Shown here one piece after another: positions 31,074 through 41,747 of a stretch of DNA of 64,000 bases. The position numbers were made by a program, and so were the translations under genes. Every line of letters begins with the position of its first letter. Within the stretch, counting starts at the first letter, position 1. The notes beneath the pieces were generated by a model that did not search any database, was not told the origin of the DNA, and saw only the letters and a program-made list of their open reading frames with translations. The stretch is from Actinomycetota bacterium. GTDB lineage: Bacteria; Actinomycetota; Coriobacteriia; Anaerosomatales; Anaerosomataceae. Where the stretch lies: NCBI GenBank assembly GCA_009773565.1, contig WSXY01000004.1, positions 62,001-126,000 on the forward strand. Reading direction: 5' to 3'.

Positions 31074-31484
31074 CTACAGACCGCTCTTGCGCATGATGCC
31101 GCCGCGCGGCACGTGTACGATGTCGGCCCGCAGGCTCTGCCTGACGGCCTGAATCTCGTCGGCGATGCGCCGCTCGGTGCCACTCGCCTGCTCGAGCGCA
31201 CTGTCGAGATCGCCCTGCAGCCGCTCGATCTCGACCTGCAACTCGAGGATGCGCATCACGCCGGCGAGGTTGACGCCCTCCTCCTGCGTGAGGCGCTGAA
31301 TCAGCTGTAGTCGCTCGACATCCGCCTCCGAGTACAGGCGAGTGTTGCCCGCAGAGCGCTTCGGCTGTACGAGTTGCTTGCGCTCGTAGATACGCAGCGT
31401 CTGTGGGTGCATGCCCGCAAGCTCGGCTGCCACGCTGATCATGTACACGGGCCGGTCTTTGCCGGAGAATCGCTGGTTCTTCAT
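31074..31484 (-). CDS. hspR: heat-shock repressor HspR (MerR family)
   Basis: 136 residues. A MerR-type HTH ([34 protein letters not shown] with the [11 protein letters not shown] wing) is followed by a coiled-coil. HspR represses dnaK operons in Actinobacteria together with DnaK as co-repressor, by binding HAIR sites. The last gene of dnaK-grpE-dnaJ-hspR, 17 bases after dnaJ, the standard actinobacterial order. A GGAGGG ribosome site precedes the ATG. A HAIR-like site is found over the dnaK -35 box. Confidence 0.93.
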   Translation of the reverse strand: MKNQRFSGKDRPVYMISVAAELAGMHPQTLRIYERKQLVQPKRSAGNTRLYSEADVERLQLIQRLTQEEGVNLAGVMRILELQVEIERLQGDLDSALEQASGTERRIADEIQAVRQSLRADIVHVPRGGIMRKSGL

Positions 31485-31501
31485 CGTCGCCCTCCGTGTC
31501 G

Positions 31502-32626
31502 CTATGCCAGGTGTTCGCGAACGTCATCATTTCGGGCCGAGTCGAAACGCTTTAGCAGTTCCTTCTGCTCGGCCGAAAGATTCTTGGGCACTACGAGCCG
31601 CACTTTCACCTTGAGGTCACCATTGCCCTTGCCCTTCAGCTTCGGCGCGCCTTTGCCCGGCAGCTTGTACACCTTGCCGTCGGCGGTCCCCTCGGCGACC
31701 CTGAGTTTAACGCGCTGCCCGTCGGGCGTGGGGATGTTGACCTCCGTGCCCAGCGCTGCCTCGGCCAGGGTGACCGGAAGGTCCATTACGATGTCGGCGC
31801 CGTCGCGCACGAAATACGGATGCGCCGCCACGTGCGTGACAACATAGAGGTCACCCGCAGGGCCGCCACCGCCGCCCGGCTCGCCCTTGCCCTTGAAGCG
31901 CAGGCGACCGCCATCTGTTGCGCCCGGCGGCACGTTCACGGTGACCGGCTTCATCCGAACGACCGAGCCTTTGCCCTTACACGAAGCGCACGGACTTTCA
32001 ATGATCCTGCCGCTACCGGCACAGCGCGGACACGGTCGCGAGAAGCCAAAGAGCCCCTGCCCTTCGGTGACGTGACCCGAGCCCTTGCAGGTCGGGCAGG
32101 TGGACGGGCTTGTTCCCGGCTTCGCGCCGCTGCCCTTGCAGGTCGCGCAGGTTTCACTCCGCTTCACGTCGATCTTGGTGGAGACGCCGTTGAGTGCCTG
32201 GTCAAAATCGAGCGTCATGTCGTACTGCAGATCGCTGCCACGGTGTGCGCCACCCCGACTGCGAGGACCGCCGCCTCCCCCGCCGCCCGAGAACAAGTCG
32301 CCGAACAGACCGCCAAGATCGCCCAGATCGACGTTCTGGTATGACGCACCGCCGCCGGCCCCGCCCGGCCAGCCCGCACCGGGCCCGCCAGCACCGCCAC
32401 CCGGCGGCATGTTAGGGCCGTAGTACTGTCCGAACTGGTCGTACTGCGAGCGCTTCTCGCCATCGGAGAGCACCTCGTACGCCTCGTTCAGCTCCTTGAA
32501 CTTCTCCTCGGAGCCGCCCGCGTCGGGGTGGTGTTTGCGCGCCTGCTTGCGGAACGCCTTCTTGATCTCATCGGCAGTGGCCTTCTTGTTCACGCCGAGT
32601 ATGTCGTAGTAGTCCTTGCCGGCCAT
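31502..32626 (-). CDS. dnaJ: chaperone DnaJ
   Basis: 374 residues. J domain at 1-70 with HPD in RKHHPDAGG, a Gly-rich linker (~75-130), four zinc-binding repeats ([32 protein letters not shown]), and the C-terminal substrate-binding beta domains. DnaJ delivers unfolded proteins to DnaK and stimulates its ATPase. The ATG lies two bases after the grpE stop. Confidence 0.97.
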   Translation of the reverse strand: MAGKDYYDILGVNKKATADEIKKAFRKQARKHHPDAGGSEEKFKELNEAYEVLSDGEKRSQYDQFGQYYGPNMPPGGGAGGPGAGWPGGAGGGASYQNVDLGDLGGLFGDLFSGGGGGGGPRSRGGAHRGSDLQYDMTLDFDQALNGVSTKIDVKRSETCATCKGSGAKPGTSPSTCPTCKGSGHVTEGQGLFGFSRPCPRCAGSGRIIESPCASCKGKGSVVRMKPVTVNVPPGATDGGRLRFKGKGEPGGGGGPAGDLYVVTHVAAHPYFVRDGADIVMDLPVTLAEAALGTEVNIPTPDGQRVKLRVAEGTADGKVYKLPGKGAPKLKGKGNGDLKVKVRLVVPKNLSAEQKELLKRFDSARNDDVREHLA

Positions 32627-32628
32627 GC

Positions 32629-33216
32629 TTACCCCTTACGAGCAGGCCCACCGCTGCCAACGATGACCATCGCCGGGCGAACGACCCTCCCGCCGAGGAG
32701 ATAGCCCTTCTGGAGGACCTCCACGACCGAATTGTCCGGAACGCTGACATCCTCGTGCTGCCCGACCGCCTGGTGGAACTGCGGATCGAACTCCTCGCCG
32801 AGGGGATCGATGATCTCGACACCCTCCTTGCCGAAGACGTCGAGTACCTGCTGGTGCACCATCCCGACACCGGTTACGAGCTGGGCAAGATCGCCACCCG
32901 CGGTCGTATGGGCGATGGCACGCTCGAGGTTGTCGAGGACCGGCAAGAGTTCCTCGACGATGCGCTTGCCCGCGCGCGCGACCGAGTCCGCCTGCTCGCG
33001 CGTAACCCGCCGGCGGTAGTTCTCGAACTCCGCCTGGAGGCGCTGTGCTGTCTCGAGATGCCCGGCGGCCTCGGTGCGGGCTGCTTCCAGCTCGCGTTCG
33101 ACGTTGTCGCCGCGCAAATCGAACTCGGCGCCGAGATCGGCTACGAGTTCCGGGTCGAACGGTGCGCTGGCGCCGGGAGGATCCCCGGCGCCAGCGTTGC
33201 TCTTGCGGCTAACCAT
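32629..33216 (-). CDS. grpE: nucleotide exchange factor GrpE
   Basis: 195 residues. A long N-terminal coiled coil ([21 protein letters not shown]...) and the C-terminal beta domain with [19 protein letters not shown] and [21 protein letters not shown], the GrpE signature. It releases ADP from DnaK. The ATG overlaps the dnaK TAA by one base. Confidence 0.96.
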   Translation of the reverse strand: MVSRKSNAGAGDPPGASAPFDPELVADLGAEFDLRGDNVERELEAARTEAAGHLETAQRLQAEFENYRRRVTREQADSVARAGKRIVEELLPVLDNLERAIAHTTAGGDLAQLVTGVGMVHQQVLDVFGKEGVEIIDPLGEEFDPQFHQAVGQHEDVSVPDNSVVEVLQKGYLLGGRVVRPAMVIVGSGGPARKG

Positions 33217-35117
33217 TACTTGCTCTCCTCGTCGACGACTTCGTAGTCGGCGACCTCCTCGTCACCAGCAGGAGCCTCGGTGCCGTCCGGGGCAGCTTCG
33301 CCCTCGGCAGCTGCGGCAACGTCCTGGTAGACGATCTCGGCGAGCTTGTACGAAGCCTCCTGGAGCTTCTCGATCGCAGCCTTCATCGCCGCGACATCGT
33401 CGCCCTCAAGGGACTTGGTGAGTTCAGCTGAAGCTTCCTCACACGCCGTCTTGGTCTCCTCGGGAACCTTGTCGCCAAGGTCCTTGATGGTCTTCTCGGT
33501 CGAGTACACGAGCGTGTCGGCCGTGTTGCGAACCTCGGCCTCTTCCTTCTTCGCGCGGTCATCGTCGGCGTGCGCCTCGGCGTCAGAGACCATACGGTCG
33601 ACTTCCTCGTCAGAGAGCGCCGTGGTGCCGCTGATGGTGATCTTCTGCTCCTGGCCCGTGCCGCGGTCCTTTGCGGCTACGTTGACGATACCGTTCGCGT
33701 CGATGTCGAACGTGACCTCGACCTGCGGAACGCCACGCGGTGCGGACGGGATGTTCGCCAGCGTGAACTTGCCGAGCGTCTTGTTGTAGGCGGCCATCTC
33801 GCGCTCGCCCTGCAGGACGTGGATCTCCACGCTCGTCTGGCCGTCGGCCGCGGTCGTGTAGGTCTCGGTCTTGCGGGTCGGGATCGTGGTGTTGCGCTCG
33901 ATCATCTTGGTCATGACGCCGCCAAGAGTCTCGACGCCGAGCGACAGCGGGGTCACGTCGAGGAGCAGGATGCCCTTGACGTCGCCACCGAGCACGCCGC
34001 CCTGAATCGCGGCACCGATAGCCACGACCTCGTCAGGGTTGACACCCTGGTGCGGGTCCTTGCCGGTGATCTTCTTGACGAGTTCCTGGACGGCCGGCAT
34101 GCGGATGGAGCCGCCAACGAGGATGACCTCATTGATGTCGGCCGCCTTAACTCCAGAGTCCTTGATGGCCTGCTCGACCGGCTTCTTGCAGCGCTCGAGT
34201 AGATCTGCGGTGATCTTCTGGAACTCGGCACGCGTAAGTGTGTAGTCCAGGTGCTTGGGACCCGATGCGTCGGCTGTGATGAATGGCATGTTGATTTGCG
34301 TCGTCTGCGTGGTGGAGAGCTCCATCTTCGCCTTCTCAGCGTGCTCCTTGAGGCGCTGCAGTGCCATCTTGTCCTTGCGAAGGTCGATCCCGTGCTCCGA
34401 CTTGAACTTCTCGGCAATCCAGTCGATGACTTTCTGATCCCAGTCGTCGCCGCCGAGGTGGTTGTCGCCATTGGTCGACTTGACCTCGAACACGCCGTCG
34501 CCGATCTCGAGGATCGACACGTCGAAGGTACCGCCACCGAGGTCGAAGACGAGGACGGTCTGGTCGTGATGACCCTTGTCAAGGCCGTAGGCGAGTGCCG
34601 CAGCCGTCGGTTCGTTGATGATGCGCATGACCTCAAGGCCGGCAATCTTGCCCGCATCCTTGGTGGCCTGGCGCTGACTGTCGTTGAAGTATGCGGGGAC
34701 TGTGATGACCGCCTGCGTGACTGTCTCGCCGAGATACGCCTCAGCGTCCGCCTTGAGCTTCTGGAGGATCATGGCCGAGATCTCTTCAGGCGTGTAGTGC
34801 TTGCCCTCGATGGCGACGACCGCGCGGCCGTCCTTGCCCTTCTCGACGGTGTACGCAATCGTTCCGCGCTCCGAGGTGGTCTCCTCGAACTTGCGGCCGA
34901 TGAAGCGCTTGATGCTCTTGATCGTGTTCTCGGGGTTGGTGATGGCCTGGTTCTTAGCGGACTTACCCACGATCCGCTCGCCGTCCTTGCGGAACGCGAC
35001 GACCGAAGGGGTCGTGCGGTCGCCCTCGGCGTTCACGATGATCGCGGGTTCGCCACCCTCGAGAACCGCAACCGCAGAGTTCGTGGTACCCAGGTCGATG
35101 CCGATGATCTTTCCCAT
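33216..35117 (-). CDS. dnaK: chaperone DnaK (Hsp70)
   Basis: 633 residues from the ATG at 35117, preceded by AAGGAG; upstream codons in the same frame do not belong to the family. The ATPase domain shows [34 protein letters not shown] and [15 protein letters not shown]. The peptide-binding domain follows from about residue 365, then the helical lid and an acidic end ([14 protein letters not shown]). It is the first gene of the heat-shock operon, and the leader carries a HAIR-like operator and a stem-loop. Confidence 0.98.
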   Translation of the reverse strand: MGKIIGIDLGTTNSAVAVLEGGEPAIIVNAEGDRTTPSVVAFRKDGERIVGKSAKNQAITNPENTIKSIKRFIGRKFEETTSERGTIAYTVEKGKDGRAVVAIEGKHYTPEEISAMILQKLKADAEAYLGETVTQAVITVPAYFNDSQRQATKDAGKIAGLEVMRIINEPTAAALAYGLDKGHHDQTVLVFDLGGGTFDVSILEIGDGVFEVKSTNGDNHLGGDDWDQKVIDWIAEKFKSEHGIDLRKDKMALQRLKEHAEKAKMELSTTQTTQINMPFITADASGPKHLDYTLTRAEFQKITADLLERCKKPVEQAIKDSGVKAADINEVILVGGSIRMPAVQELVKKITGKDPHQGVNPDEVVAIGAAIQGGVLGGDVKGILLLDVTPLSLGVETLGGVMTKMIERNTTIPTRKTETYTTAADGQTSVEIHVLQGEREMAAYNKTLGKFTLANIPSAPRGVPQVEVTFDIDANGIVNVAAKDRGTGQEQKITISGTTALSDEEVDRMVSDAEAHADDDRAKKEEAEVRNTADTLVYSTEKTIKDLGDKVPEETKTACEEASAELTKSLEGDDVAAMKAAIEKLQEASYKLAEIVYQDVAAAAEGEAAPDGTEAPAGDEEVADYEVVDEESK

Positions 35118-35170
35118 TCTTGACGCTCCTTCCGACGCCGCCCGAACCGGGCGGCACTGTTCGCTACTAG

Positions 35171-35203
35171 ACCGAGCGGCAGAGAGGGAGAGTGCCGCTC
35201 GGT
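35171..35203 (-). promoter_or_regulatory. inverted repeat at the 5' end of the dnaK transcript
   Basis: ACCGAGCGGCA (35171-35181) and TGCCGCTCGGT (35193-35203) form a perfect 11-bp stem with an 11-base loop. The predicted transcription start (about seven bases after the -10 box at 35210-35215) falls on its edge, so the mRNA would open with this hairpin. It is not CIRCE. Confidence 0.6.
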
Positions 35204-35209
35204 ACACCG

Positions 35210-35239
35210 AGGATAGAATCTGAGTCGTGCGTTGTCAAG
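35210..35239 (-). promoter_or_regulatory. dnaK promoter with HAIR-like HspR site
   Basis: On the minus strand TTGACA (35233-35238), 17 bases, TATCCT (35210-35215). CTTGACA-N7-ACTCAGA (35219-35239) matches HAIR, CTTGAGT-N7-ACTCAAG, at five of seven bases in each arm and covers the -35 box, so bound HspR would block polymerase. Confidence 0.75.
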
Positions 35240-35330
35240 TTTTCTGAATGCCTCGACGTAGTATACCCTGCAAAGGCCGGGCTCAATCGATGCCGGCAGC
35301 GTCGCAATCCCGAGACTTAGAAACTCGTGC

Positions 35331-35360
35331 TTTACAGGTTGGAACGCCCTCGGGTAAGGT
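35331..35360 (+). promoter_or_regulatory. candidate ferredoxin promoter
   Basis: TTTACA (35331-35336), 18 bases, TAAGGT (35355-35360), about 70 bases before the ferredoxin ATG. The rest of the 310-base gap between dnaK and the ferredoxin contains the dnaK control region and nothing else I can name. Confidence 0.4.
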
Positions 35361-35428
35361 ACGTGCGAAACGTGACCGCCTCGCGTGCGACCGTACGTGC
35401 GCACCGGCAGATGAGAGTGAGGCCCTTC

Positions 35429-35620
35429 ATGCCCCGACCGATCATCAACGAAGACGAGTGCTCCGGCTGCGGCATCTGCGTCGATGCGTGCCCCGAGGGC
35501 GTCATCGAGCTTGTTGGCGACGTTGCCAACGCCGTCAACGATGAGGCCTGCACCGCATGTGCGACGTGCATGGAAGAGTGCCCCATGGGCGCGATTGAGG
35601 AGATTGAAGAGGAAGAGTAG
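35429..35620 (+). CDS. 2[4Fe-4S] ferredoxin
   Basis: 63 residues from the ATG at 35429 (the ATG at 35411 is possible but has no ribosome site). Two cluster motifs are present: CSGCGICVDACP and CTACATCMEECP, each C-x2-C-x2-C-x3-C, of the bacterial clostridial-type ferredoxin. The tail is acidic (EEIEEEE). It carries low-potential electrons in the cytoplasm, for example to hydrogenase or radical SAM reactions. It is a single-gene transcript ended by a strong hairpin. Confidence 0.95.
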   Translation: MPRPIINEDECSGCGICVDACPEGVIELVGDVANAVNDEACTACATCMEECPMGAIEEIEEEE

Positions 35621-35644
35621 TTCCTCGCAGAAGAGCTTGATTGT

Positions 35645-35666
35645 CGGGACGCCTTCGGGCGTCTCG
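35645..35666 (+). terminator. Rho-independent terminator after the ferredoxin gene
   Basis: CGGGACGCC, TTCG loop, GGCGTCTCG (one G-T pair), followed closely by CTTTTC. It lies 24 bases past the stop. Confidence 0.8.
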
Positions 35667-35683
35667 ACTGCTTTTCGGCCCGG

Positions 35684-36229
35684 TTACGTGCGCCGCAAAC
35701 CCCTGAACTGTTGCCACACAACGGCCTTTCGGTCGCCTGCAAGCGATGCCTCAAGGCCGTCGACCGCCAGCAGTGTTCGACCGGGTAGGCTCACAGTCTC
35801 GCCGAAGGGAAGCGCCGGGATGCCGAGCGCCGACGAGATGTCCTCTGCGGCTTCGCGATCCAGAGCGACCGCGAGTGACGGGTCGAGCGCCTCGATGATG
35901 AGGCGAAGCCGCGATCCCGTCTCGGCGGGGCCGCAGACGGGGACCGTACGGGAGCACACCGCATAGAGTGGCCCTGTGACATCAAGCGCGTCGAGCGCCT
36001 TGCGGGCGGCTTCGCCATCGGCCCCCGCAAGTGCGACGCCTGCGGATATGTCCGCCTCCCCCGCAGTGCCTTTCACGAGAAGGACGGCCGGGGTCAGTGA
36101 GCCGGTGCCGGCGATTGCGGCGGACCCCGGGCACAGCGCGTCGGCGGCGCTCAACTCGGCCCGCACCTTCGCCTCCATAAGGAATCGGGTATCGGTGCTG
36201 ATGGGCTCTACTGCTCCCTCGCCAGCCAC
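35684..36229 (-). CDS. protein of unknown function downstream of the epimerase
   Basis: 181 residues from the GTG at 36229, chosen because GGAAGGA lies seven bases before it; this overlaps the end of the epimerase gene by 22 bases. The sequence is alternating helix and strand with LCPGSAAIAGTGS, GPLYAVCSRTVPVCGPAETG and LRLIIEALDPSLAVALDREAAE. The last has the pattern of the uracil-DNA glycosylase fold (a strand reading VxxVVALD before a helix), but I cannot confirm an active site, so no function is assigned. Coupling to the epimerase suggests co-expression. Confidence 0.6.
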   Translation of the reverse strand: MAGEGAVEPISTDTRFLMEAKVRAELSAADALCPGSAAIAGTGSLTPAVLLVKGTAGEADISAGVALAGADGEAARKALDALDVTGPLYAVCSRTVPVCGPAETGSRLRLIIEALDPSLAVALDREAAEDISSALGIPALPFGETVSLPGRTLLAVDGLEASLAGDRKAVVWQQFRGLRRT

Positions 36230-37149
36230 GTCGCCGTCCTTCCGAGCCCGGTTTCGAGCGGTGCCACCGCGGACCATCCGAGCCGCTCGTTGGCCTTGGT
36301 CGGGTCGAGTGCGCTTCTCCCGATATCACCTTCGCGCGCCTCGGCGTGCTCGATGGGTCCGTAGTAGCCGACCGTAAGGCGAAGGGCCGACGCGAGTTCC
36401 TCGAGGTTCACCTCAAGGCCGGTGGAGATGTTGTAAGCAGGTCCGTCGGCGCCATCGAGTGCAAGCGCGCCGTCAACCTCGAGCGCCGCTTCGATTGCCC
36501 CAACGATATCTCCGACGTAGATGAAGTCGCGCGTCTGCTGGCCAGAGCCGTAGATGATCGGTGCCTTTTTTGCGTTCATCTGTGCCGTGAAGATGGCAAC
36601 CACGCCACCCTCGCCTCGCCAGTCCTGACGCGGACCGTAGACGTTTGCAAACCGCAGAGAGGCGAAATCTGTGCCGCTACCACGCAGTTCCGCAGCAATC
36701 ACTGATTCGGCTTCCAGCTTTGATTCGCCGTACGGATTGCACGGGTGCTTCTCGGACTCTTCAATGAGCGGAACCGCTACGGGCTGCCCGTAGACGGCCG
36801 CGGACGAAGCAGAGAGCATGCGGCGTGCTCCGGCGGCGCGGGCGGCGCGGGCTACGGCGCGCGTACCCTCGACATTCACGAGGCGATCGAGTTCCGGATC
36901 CTTAAGGGAGGCGGGGACGCTCGTTTGAGCCGCGAGGTGCACGACGACATCTGGTCCGAACTCCGAAACCGCATCTGCAAGAGCGGGTCCGGTGATATCG
37001 AGCGTCCTGAACCATGCAGCCGGGTGCACGTTCCCAAACGAGCCGGTGCTGAGATCATCGATGATGCCGACCTCATGCCCGCCGCTTAAGAGCGACCATA
37101 CGAGGTTTGAGCCGATGAACCCGGCGCCCCCGGTCACGAGTACTCTCAT
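36208..37149 (-). CDS. NAD-dependent epimerase/dehydratase (GalE-like)
   Basis: 313 residues. An extended short-chain dehydrogenase: the nucleotide-binding VLVTGGAGFIGSNLV, the acidic IIDDLSTG that selects NAD, VVHLAAQTSVPAS, ASSAAVYGQP, and the catalytic NPYGESKLEAE (Tyr and Lys three apart). This group epimerises or dehydrates UDP- or dTDP-sugars. The substrate is not told from sequence; UDP-glucose 4-epimerase is the default call. It is followed on the same strand by the unknown overlapping gene. Confidence 0.92.
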   Translation of the reverse strand: MRVLVTGGAGFIGSNLVWSLLSGGHEVGIIDDLSTGSFGNVHPAAWFRTLDITGPALADAVSEFGPDVVVHLAAQTSVPASLKDPELDRLVNVEGTRAVARAARAAGARRMLSASSAAVYGQPVAVPLIEESEKHPCNPYGESKLEAESVIAAELRGSGTDFASLRFANVYGPRQDWRGEGGVVAIFTAQMNAKKAPIIYGSGQQTRDFIYVGDIVGAIEAALEVDGALALDGADGPAYNISTGLEVNLEELASALRLTVGYYGPIEHAEAREGDIGRSALDPTKANERLGWSAVAPLETGLGRTATWLAREQ

Positions 37150-37221
37150 GTGCTGTCCCTGCTTTCCAATCTCGGGCGTGTGGGCATCCCCCGCAGATTT
37201 CGGATCAATCTGCTCGGTGCG

Positions 37222-39588
37222 CTACTTCTTCTTGTTCTTCTTGTCCGCCTTTGAGTCTACTTCGACGAGTGCCCGTCGCAGCACCTCATCCATCGAATCA
37301 AGAGGGACTATCTGCATCTCCGACCGCACGTGCTCGGGTACCAGGTCAAGATCCCTGAGATTCTCCTTTGGCACGAGAACGGTCTTGATTCCCGCCCGGT
37401 GCGCTGCCAGAAGCTTCTCTTTGAGGCCCCCGATCGGCAGCACCTTGCCCCGAAGCGTGATTTCACCGGTCATGGCGATGTCACGGCGAACGCTACGCCC
37501 GGTCAGCACTGAAACGAGTGCCGTCGCCATCGTGATACCGGCAGAGGGACCATCCTTGGGAATCGCCGCTGCGGGCACATGAATGTGCAGGTCGAGCTTC
37601 TCATTGAACTCCGGATCGATACCGAGAGCCGCCGCATTCGTTCGGATGTAGCTAACCGCCGCCTGAGCGGACTCGCGCATGACTTCACCAAGCTGGCCGG
37701 TCAGCATGAGGGCACCCTTGCCGGTCATCGTCGTGGCCTCAATGAAGATTACGTCGCCGCCGACTTCAGTCCACACAAGGCCGGTCGCAACCCCGACCTC
37801 GTCCCGCTTTTCGGCAAGCCCGAAGCTGAACTTCGGGGGGCCAAGGTACTTGTGCGCCGTGCGGCCGGAGACGATGGTCTTGCCCTTCTTGCCTTCAACG
37901 ACCTTGCGCGCGATCTGACGGCAGATCGTCGCAATCGTGCGCTCGAGGTTCCTGACGCCCGCCTCGCGGGTGTAGCGCCGGATAATCTCGTGGAGCGCCG
38001 AGTCCTGAATCTCAAGTCTGCCTGATGTGAGCCCGTGCTCCTTGACCTGCTTGGGCACGAGGTATTTCTTGGCGATCTCGAGCTTCTCGTCTTCGGTATA
38101 GCCAGGAAAGTGAATGACCTCCATGCGGTCACGCAACGCTGGCGGTATCGGATCGAGCAGGTTTGCGGTGGTGATGAACATGACGTTGCTCAGGTCGAAC
38201 GGTGCCTCGAGATAGTGGTCCTGGAAGGCGTTGTTCTGCTCGGGATCGAGTACCTCGAGCAAAGCAGATGTGGGATCCCCGCGGAAGTCCATCCCGACCT
38301 TGTCGATCTCATCCATCATGAAGACGGGGTTCTTCGTCCCCACCTGGTTGACGGACTGGATGATACGGCCCGGCAGCGCACCAACGTACGTGCGGCGGTG
38401 CCCGCGGATCTCGGCCTCATCGCGAACGCCGCCAAGCGACATGCGTATGAACTTTCGGTTGAGAGACCGGGCGATCGACCGACCAATCGAGGTCTTACCC
38501 ACTCCGGGAGGTCCGACAAAGCAGAGGATCGGTCCGCGCATGTGGTCCGTCAGCTTGTGGACGGCGAGGTACTCGAGTACGCGCTCCTTGACCTTCTCAA
38601 GCCCGTAGTGATCCTCCTCGAGCACGGCCTCGGCCTCGATGAGATCGAGCTTCTCCTCATCCTCGGTCTGCCAGGGCAGCCCCGCAAGCCAGTCGATGTA
38701 CGTACGGATAACCGATGTTTCAGCTGCGGCCTGCGGCATCTTCTCGAGGCGACTGAGCTCCTTCAGCGCCTTCTCTTCCACGGACTCCGGCATACCGGCA
38801 AGACGGATCTTCTCGCGGTACTCCTCGACCTCCGCCTGGGACTCGTCGTAGACGCCTAGCTCCTGCTGGATCGCTTTGAGTTGCTCGCGCAAGAAGTACT
38901 CGCGCTGGGTCTTGGACATGGATTCCTTGACGCGATTCTGAATCTTGCTGCCGATCTCGAGGATCTCGAGCTCCTTGCGCAAGAAATCGGTCGTCTTCTG
39001 GAGGCGAACCTTCGGATCGATCGCCTCGAGAATCTGCTGCTTTTCGTCAACTTTGAGGCTCAGGTGAAATGTCACGAAGTCGGCAAGGCGCCCGGGCTCT
39101 TCAATCGCGGTCGCTGCGACGAGAACCTCTTGGGGGATGGGCTTACCCAGCTCCGAGGCCTGCTCGAAGTCCCCGACAAGGTTTCGCATGAGTGCCTGGG
39201 CTTCGACGTCTGCTTTCTCGTCGTCCTCGTAGTACTCGACCCGGACCTGAAGATACGGGTCGACCGACACGAACTCCTTGATGCGGATTCGCTGCTTGCC
39301 TTCGACAAGCGCTTTCGCAGTCCCGTCGGGAAGCTTGAGCTCCTGCAAAACAGTGACAACACACCCGATCTCGTAGACATCACCGGGCTGCGGGTCCTGT
39401 GTCTCGGCGGTCTTCTGAGTGACCAGCGCGACAAGGTGTTCGCTCCGCATCGCCTCTTCAAGCGCGTTGATGGAGCGCTCGCGACCGACGAAGAGTGGAA
39501 CCACAAGATCTGGGAAGAGAATCAGGTCGCGCAGCGGTATCAGCGGCAGCACGTCCGGAAGAACCATGCGCTCATCTTTCGAAGACAT
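37222..39588 (-). CDS. lon: ATP-dependent protease Lon
   Basis: 788 residues from the ATG at 39588. The N-terminal substrate domain begins [16 protein letters not shown]. The AAA+ domain has Walker [14 protein letters not shown] and Walker [11 protein letters not shown]; the C-terminal protease has the catalytic serine in [15 protein letters not shown] and the lysine in [15 protein letters not shown]. It is a cytoplasmic quality-control protease. No HAIR site is obvious before it. The gene ends with a lysine-rich tail (KADKKNKKK). Confidence 0.97.
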   Translation of the reverse strand: MSSKDERMVLPDVLPLIPLRDLILFPDLVVPLFVGRERSINALEEAMRSEHLVALVTQKTAETQDPQPGDVYEIGCVVTVLQELKLPDGTAKALVEGKQRIRIKEFVSVDPYLQVRVEYYEDDEKADVEAQALMRNLVGDFEQASELGKPIPQEVLVAATAIEEPGRLADFVTFHLSLKVDEKQQILEAIDPKVRLQKTTDFLRKELEILEIGSKIQNRVKESMSKTQREYFLREQLKAIQQELGVYDESQAEVEEYREKIRLAGMPESVEEKALKELSRLEKMPQAAAETSVIRTYIDWLAGLPWQTEDEEKLDLIEAEAVLEEDHYGLEKVKERVLEYLAVHKLTDHMRGPILCFVGPPGVGKTSIGRSIARSLNRKFIRMSLGGVRDEAEIRGHRRTYVGALPGRIIQSVNQVGTKNPVFMMDEIDKVGMDFRGDPTSALLEVLDPEQNNAFQDHYLEAPFDLSNVMFITTANLLDPIPPALRDRMEVIHFPGYTEDEKLEIAKKYLVPKQVKEHGLTSGRLEIQDSALHEIIRRYTREAGVRNLERTIATICRQIARKVVEGKKGKTIVSGRTAHKYLGPPKFSFGLAEKRDEVGVATGLVWTEVGGDVIFIEATTMTGKGALMLTGQLGEVMRESAQAAVSYIRTNAAALGIDPEFNEKLDLHIHVPAAAIPKDGPSAGITMATALVSVLTGRSVRRDIAMTGEITLRGKVLPIGGLKEKLLAAHRAGIKTVLVPKENLRDLDLVPEHVRSEMQIVPLDSMDEVLRRALVEVDSKADKKNKKK

Positions 39589-39710
39589 CGGGTCAACGTC
39601 CTTTCGTGCGGCAGGCTCCGGTCGTGAGATAATCGTTCCCCAGTACTTCTCCATCGAACACAACGACCCTGCCAGCGATGCGACTTCGGCAGGATGAGTG
39701 AGCGGATAGT

Positions 39711-41705
39711 ATGCGCCATTTGAGCACTTCACGTGTAACGGCACTTCTGCTGGCGGCGGCTCTCTTCGCTTCGTCGCCGGCTGTCTTCGCCCGCGCGCAG
39801 GGAGCCTCCCAGGAAGCAACGACGACGGCTACGGCGCAAATGGTCACTTCCCGGGTAGTGCATGCACAGCCATCAGTGGCCCCTACAGGAGTGTTCACCA
39901 CTGACGTCGTCACACGGCTCACTGCCCCGGCAGAGTACTTCGAAGTCCGTCTTCGCATCCTCGGCGACTCGGGCCGGCTGCTCTACCAGAAGACCGAGGT
40001 TCGCCACAACCTCTCCGCTGGTACCCAAAGCGTACGCTTCTCTCGCACGCTCGGAGACCTCGGCATCCGCGCGGGTCGGTATCCGCTCGAGGTCAGAGTG
40101 CTTGCAACAGGTGCCTCGGCAACCGAATTCACCGGAAGCCTTCTCGTTCTCCCCGAGGGAACCGCCCGTACTCCGGTGGCGCTTATCGTGCGCTACACCC
40201 ACTCGCCGTTCGTTGACCCCAATGGACGATTCGTCGTCGACCCGGGCACGAGCGCCCGTCCTCGCACTGATGTTGAGCGTCTGGCAAGCCTCGTGAAGCA
40301 GAATCCGAACCTCAGGCTGTCTCTTGCGATTGCCCCGCAACTCCTTGAGGAGTGGGCGCGCGCCGCTGAAGGCTACGAGACCTCCGGACCCGAAGGTGTC
40401 AGGGAGGTCACCAGCGCCGGCGCAGGAGCGGTAGCGAGCAGATCTGTGCTTGAGAGGATGCGGGAACTCGCGGCCAGCGACCGAGTCGACCTGCTCGACG
40501 TTCCCTACGCAGAACCAGATATCGTCGCCCTTGAAAGGATCGGTGCACTTGGCGACCTCGAGGGTCAGTGGCGGCTGGGCAGTAGCGTCATGAAGGCTGC
40601 CATCGGCTCAAACGCCGCAAGTGGCACCGCCTTCCTCGGCGACCTCCTGCCGACCGCGGCACTACCGGCCCTTGAACGACATAAGACCTCGTACGCTGTT
40701 TTATCTCGAGACTCGGTGCGCGCAGGGGAAGCTACGGCCTCTGCCGGCGTCTACTCGCTGAATGGGACAGCCGTGCGCGCCATCGTCTTTGACCCGCAGC
40801 TGTCCGCCGCCGTGCGAGAGGACAACGCTGACGCGTTCTATCGCGCCATCTTCGACCGGGTCCAGTCAAAACGGCCTGACGAGCCGCTCGCGATGCTCAT
40901 CGAGATCGGCCCCGGTACACCCGACACGACCGCCGACCTGGAGCGCGCGATCGACTTGCTTGAAGCAGCCCCCTGGGCGCAATTGGTCTCCGCGGAAGAT
41001 GCAGCAGCGTATGAGACTCCTCAGGCGGGGACGCTGTCCGACAGGGATCGTCCCACGAAAGCACCAGGCGGCTACTGGGCGGATGTGACGAGCGCTCGTA
41101 CGTATGCCAACGCCGCCGTCGCCGCTCTTGGCACCAAAGACGCTAACGCGCGGACCGCACAGACCGCGGTATTCGTCGCCGAGAGCCGTTCATGGGCCGG
41201 CCCCGACGGTCGCTACGCGCTTGCCGACCGGGGCCGCGCTTTCGCGATCTCGGCTAGTCGATACGTGGAAGGCGTGTTCTCGACGGTGCGCATCGAAGCG
41301 CGCGATGTAACGCTCTCCAACCGCACGGGCGAAGTTCCGATCTCGGTCATCAACGGTACGGGCAAGAACCTCGTGCTGAACCTCTCGGCGAGCGGTAACA
41401 TTCTCGGGGAAATCATGACAGAGAAGCCCGTGAAGCTTGATCCGGGCGAGAACATCCTCACCGTACCGGTAGCCCTGGGCTCGACCATCTCCGACAAACT
41501 AACAGTCAGGCTCGCTGCGGGGGACACAACCATCAGGAGCGCGAGCGTCCAGGTCACGGCTTCGTATCTCGACAGGCTCGCCACGCTCGGAATGGTCGTC
41601 CTGGTGCTTCTCGTACTGCTGCTGTTCATCCGGCGTAGGGTTCGCTCCGCAGGTGCTGGTACTATGCCAGAAGAGGAAGCCGGCATGGCTGGCGAGGATA
41701 TCTGA
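39711..41705 (+). CDS. large exported membrane-anchored protein (DUF6049-like)
   Basis: 664 residues. A signal peptide ([19 protein letters not shown]), an N-terminal beta domain, a middle region with polysaccharide-deacetylase-like helices ([26 protein letters not shown]) and a Big-type beta domain, and one C-terminal membrane helix ([18 protein letters not shown]) followed by a basic anchor. It resembles actinobacterial DUF6049 proteins found beside MurJ, though here MurJ is not next. The topology is extracytoplasmic with a cytoplasmic tail. It is the first gene of a run leading to the thioredoxin genes, 42 bases before the PIN gene. Confidence 0.78.
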   Translation: MRHLSTSRVTALLLAAALFASSPAVFARAQGASQEATTTATAQMVTSRVVHAQPSVAPTGVFTTDVVTRLTAPAEYFEVRLRILGDSGRLLYQKTEVRHNLSAGTQSVRFSRTLGDLGIRAGRYPLEVRVLATGASATEFTGSLLVLPEGTARTPVALIVRYTHSPFVDPNGRFVVDPGTSARPRTDVERLASLVKQNPNLRLSLAIAPQLLEEWARAAEGYETSGPEGVREVTSAGAGAVASRSVLERMRELAASDRVDLLDVPYAEPDIVALERIGALGDLEGQWRLGSSVMKAAIGSNAASGTAFLGDLLPTAALPALERHKTSYAVLSRDSVRAGEATASAGVYSLNGTAVRAIVFDPQLSAAVREDNADAFYRAIFDRVQSKRPDEPLAMLIEIGPGTPDTTADLERAIDLLEAAPWAQLVSAEDAAAYETPQAGTLSDRDRPTKAPGGYWADVTSARTYANAAVAALGTKDANARTAQTAVFVAESRSWAGPDGRYALADRGRAFAISASRYVEGVFSTVRIEARDVTLSNRTGEVPISVINGTGKNLVLNLSASGNILGEIMTEKPVKLDPGENILTVPVALGSTISDKLTVRLAAGDTTIRSASVQVTASYLDRLATLGMVVLVLLVLLLFIRRRVRSAGAGTMPEEEAGMAGEDI

Positions 41706-41747
41706 AGCCGATCCCGAGGGATCGTCCCATAGGCGAGCGAGGCAAAG

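Noticed and set aside
31009-31530. Arg-rich open frame overlapping hspR
   Set aside because: hspR in the other frame has full MerR-type motifs and a ribosome site; this one has none.
35171-35203. CIRCE element (HrcA site) before dnaK
   Set aside because: The arms ACCGAGCGGCA/TGCCGCTCGGT and 11-base loop do not match CIRCE, and HspR is present instead of HrcA.
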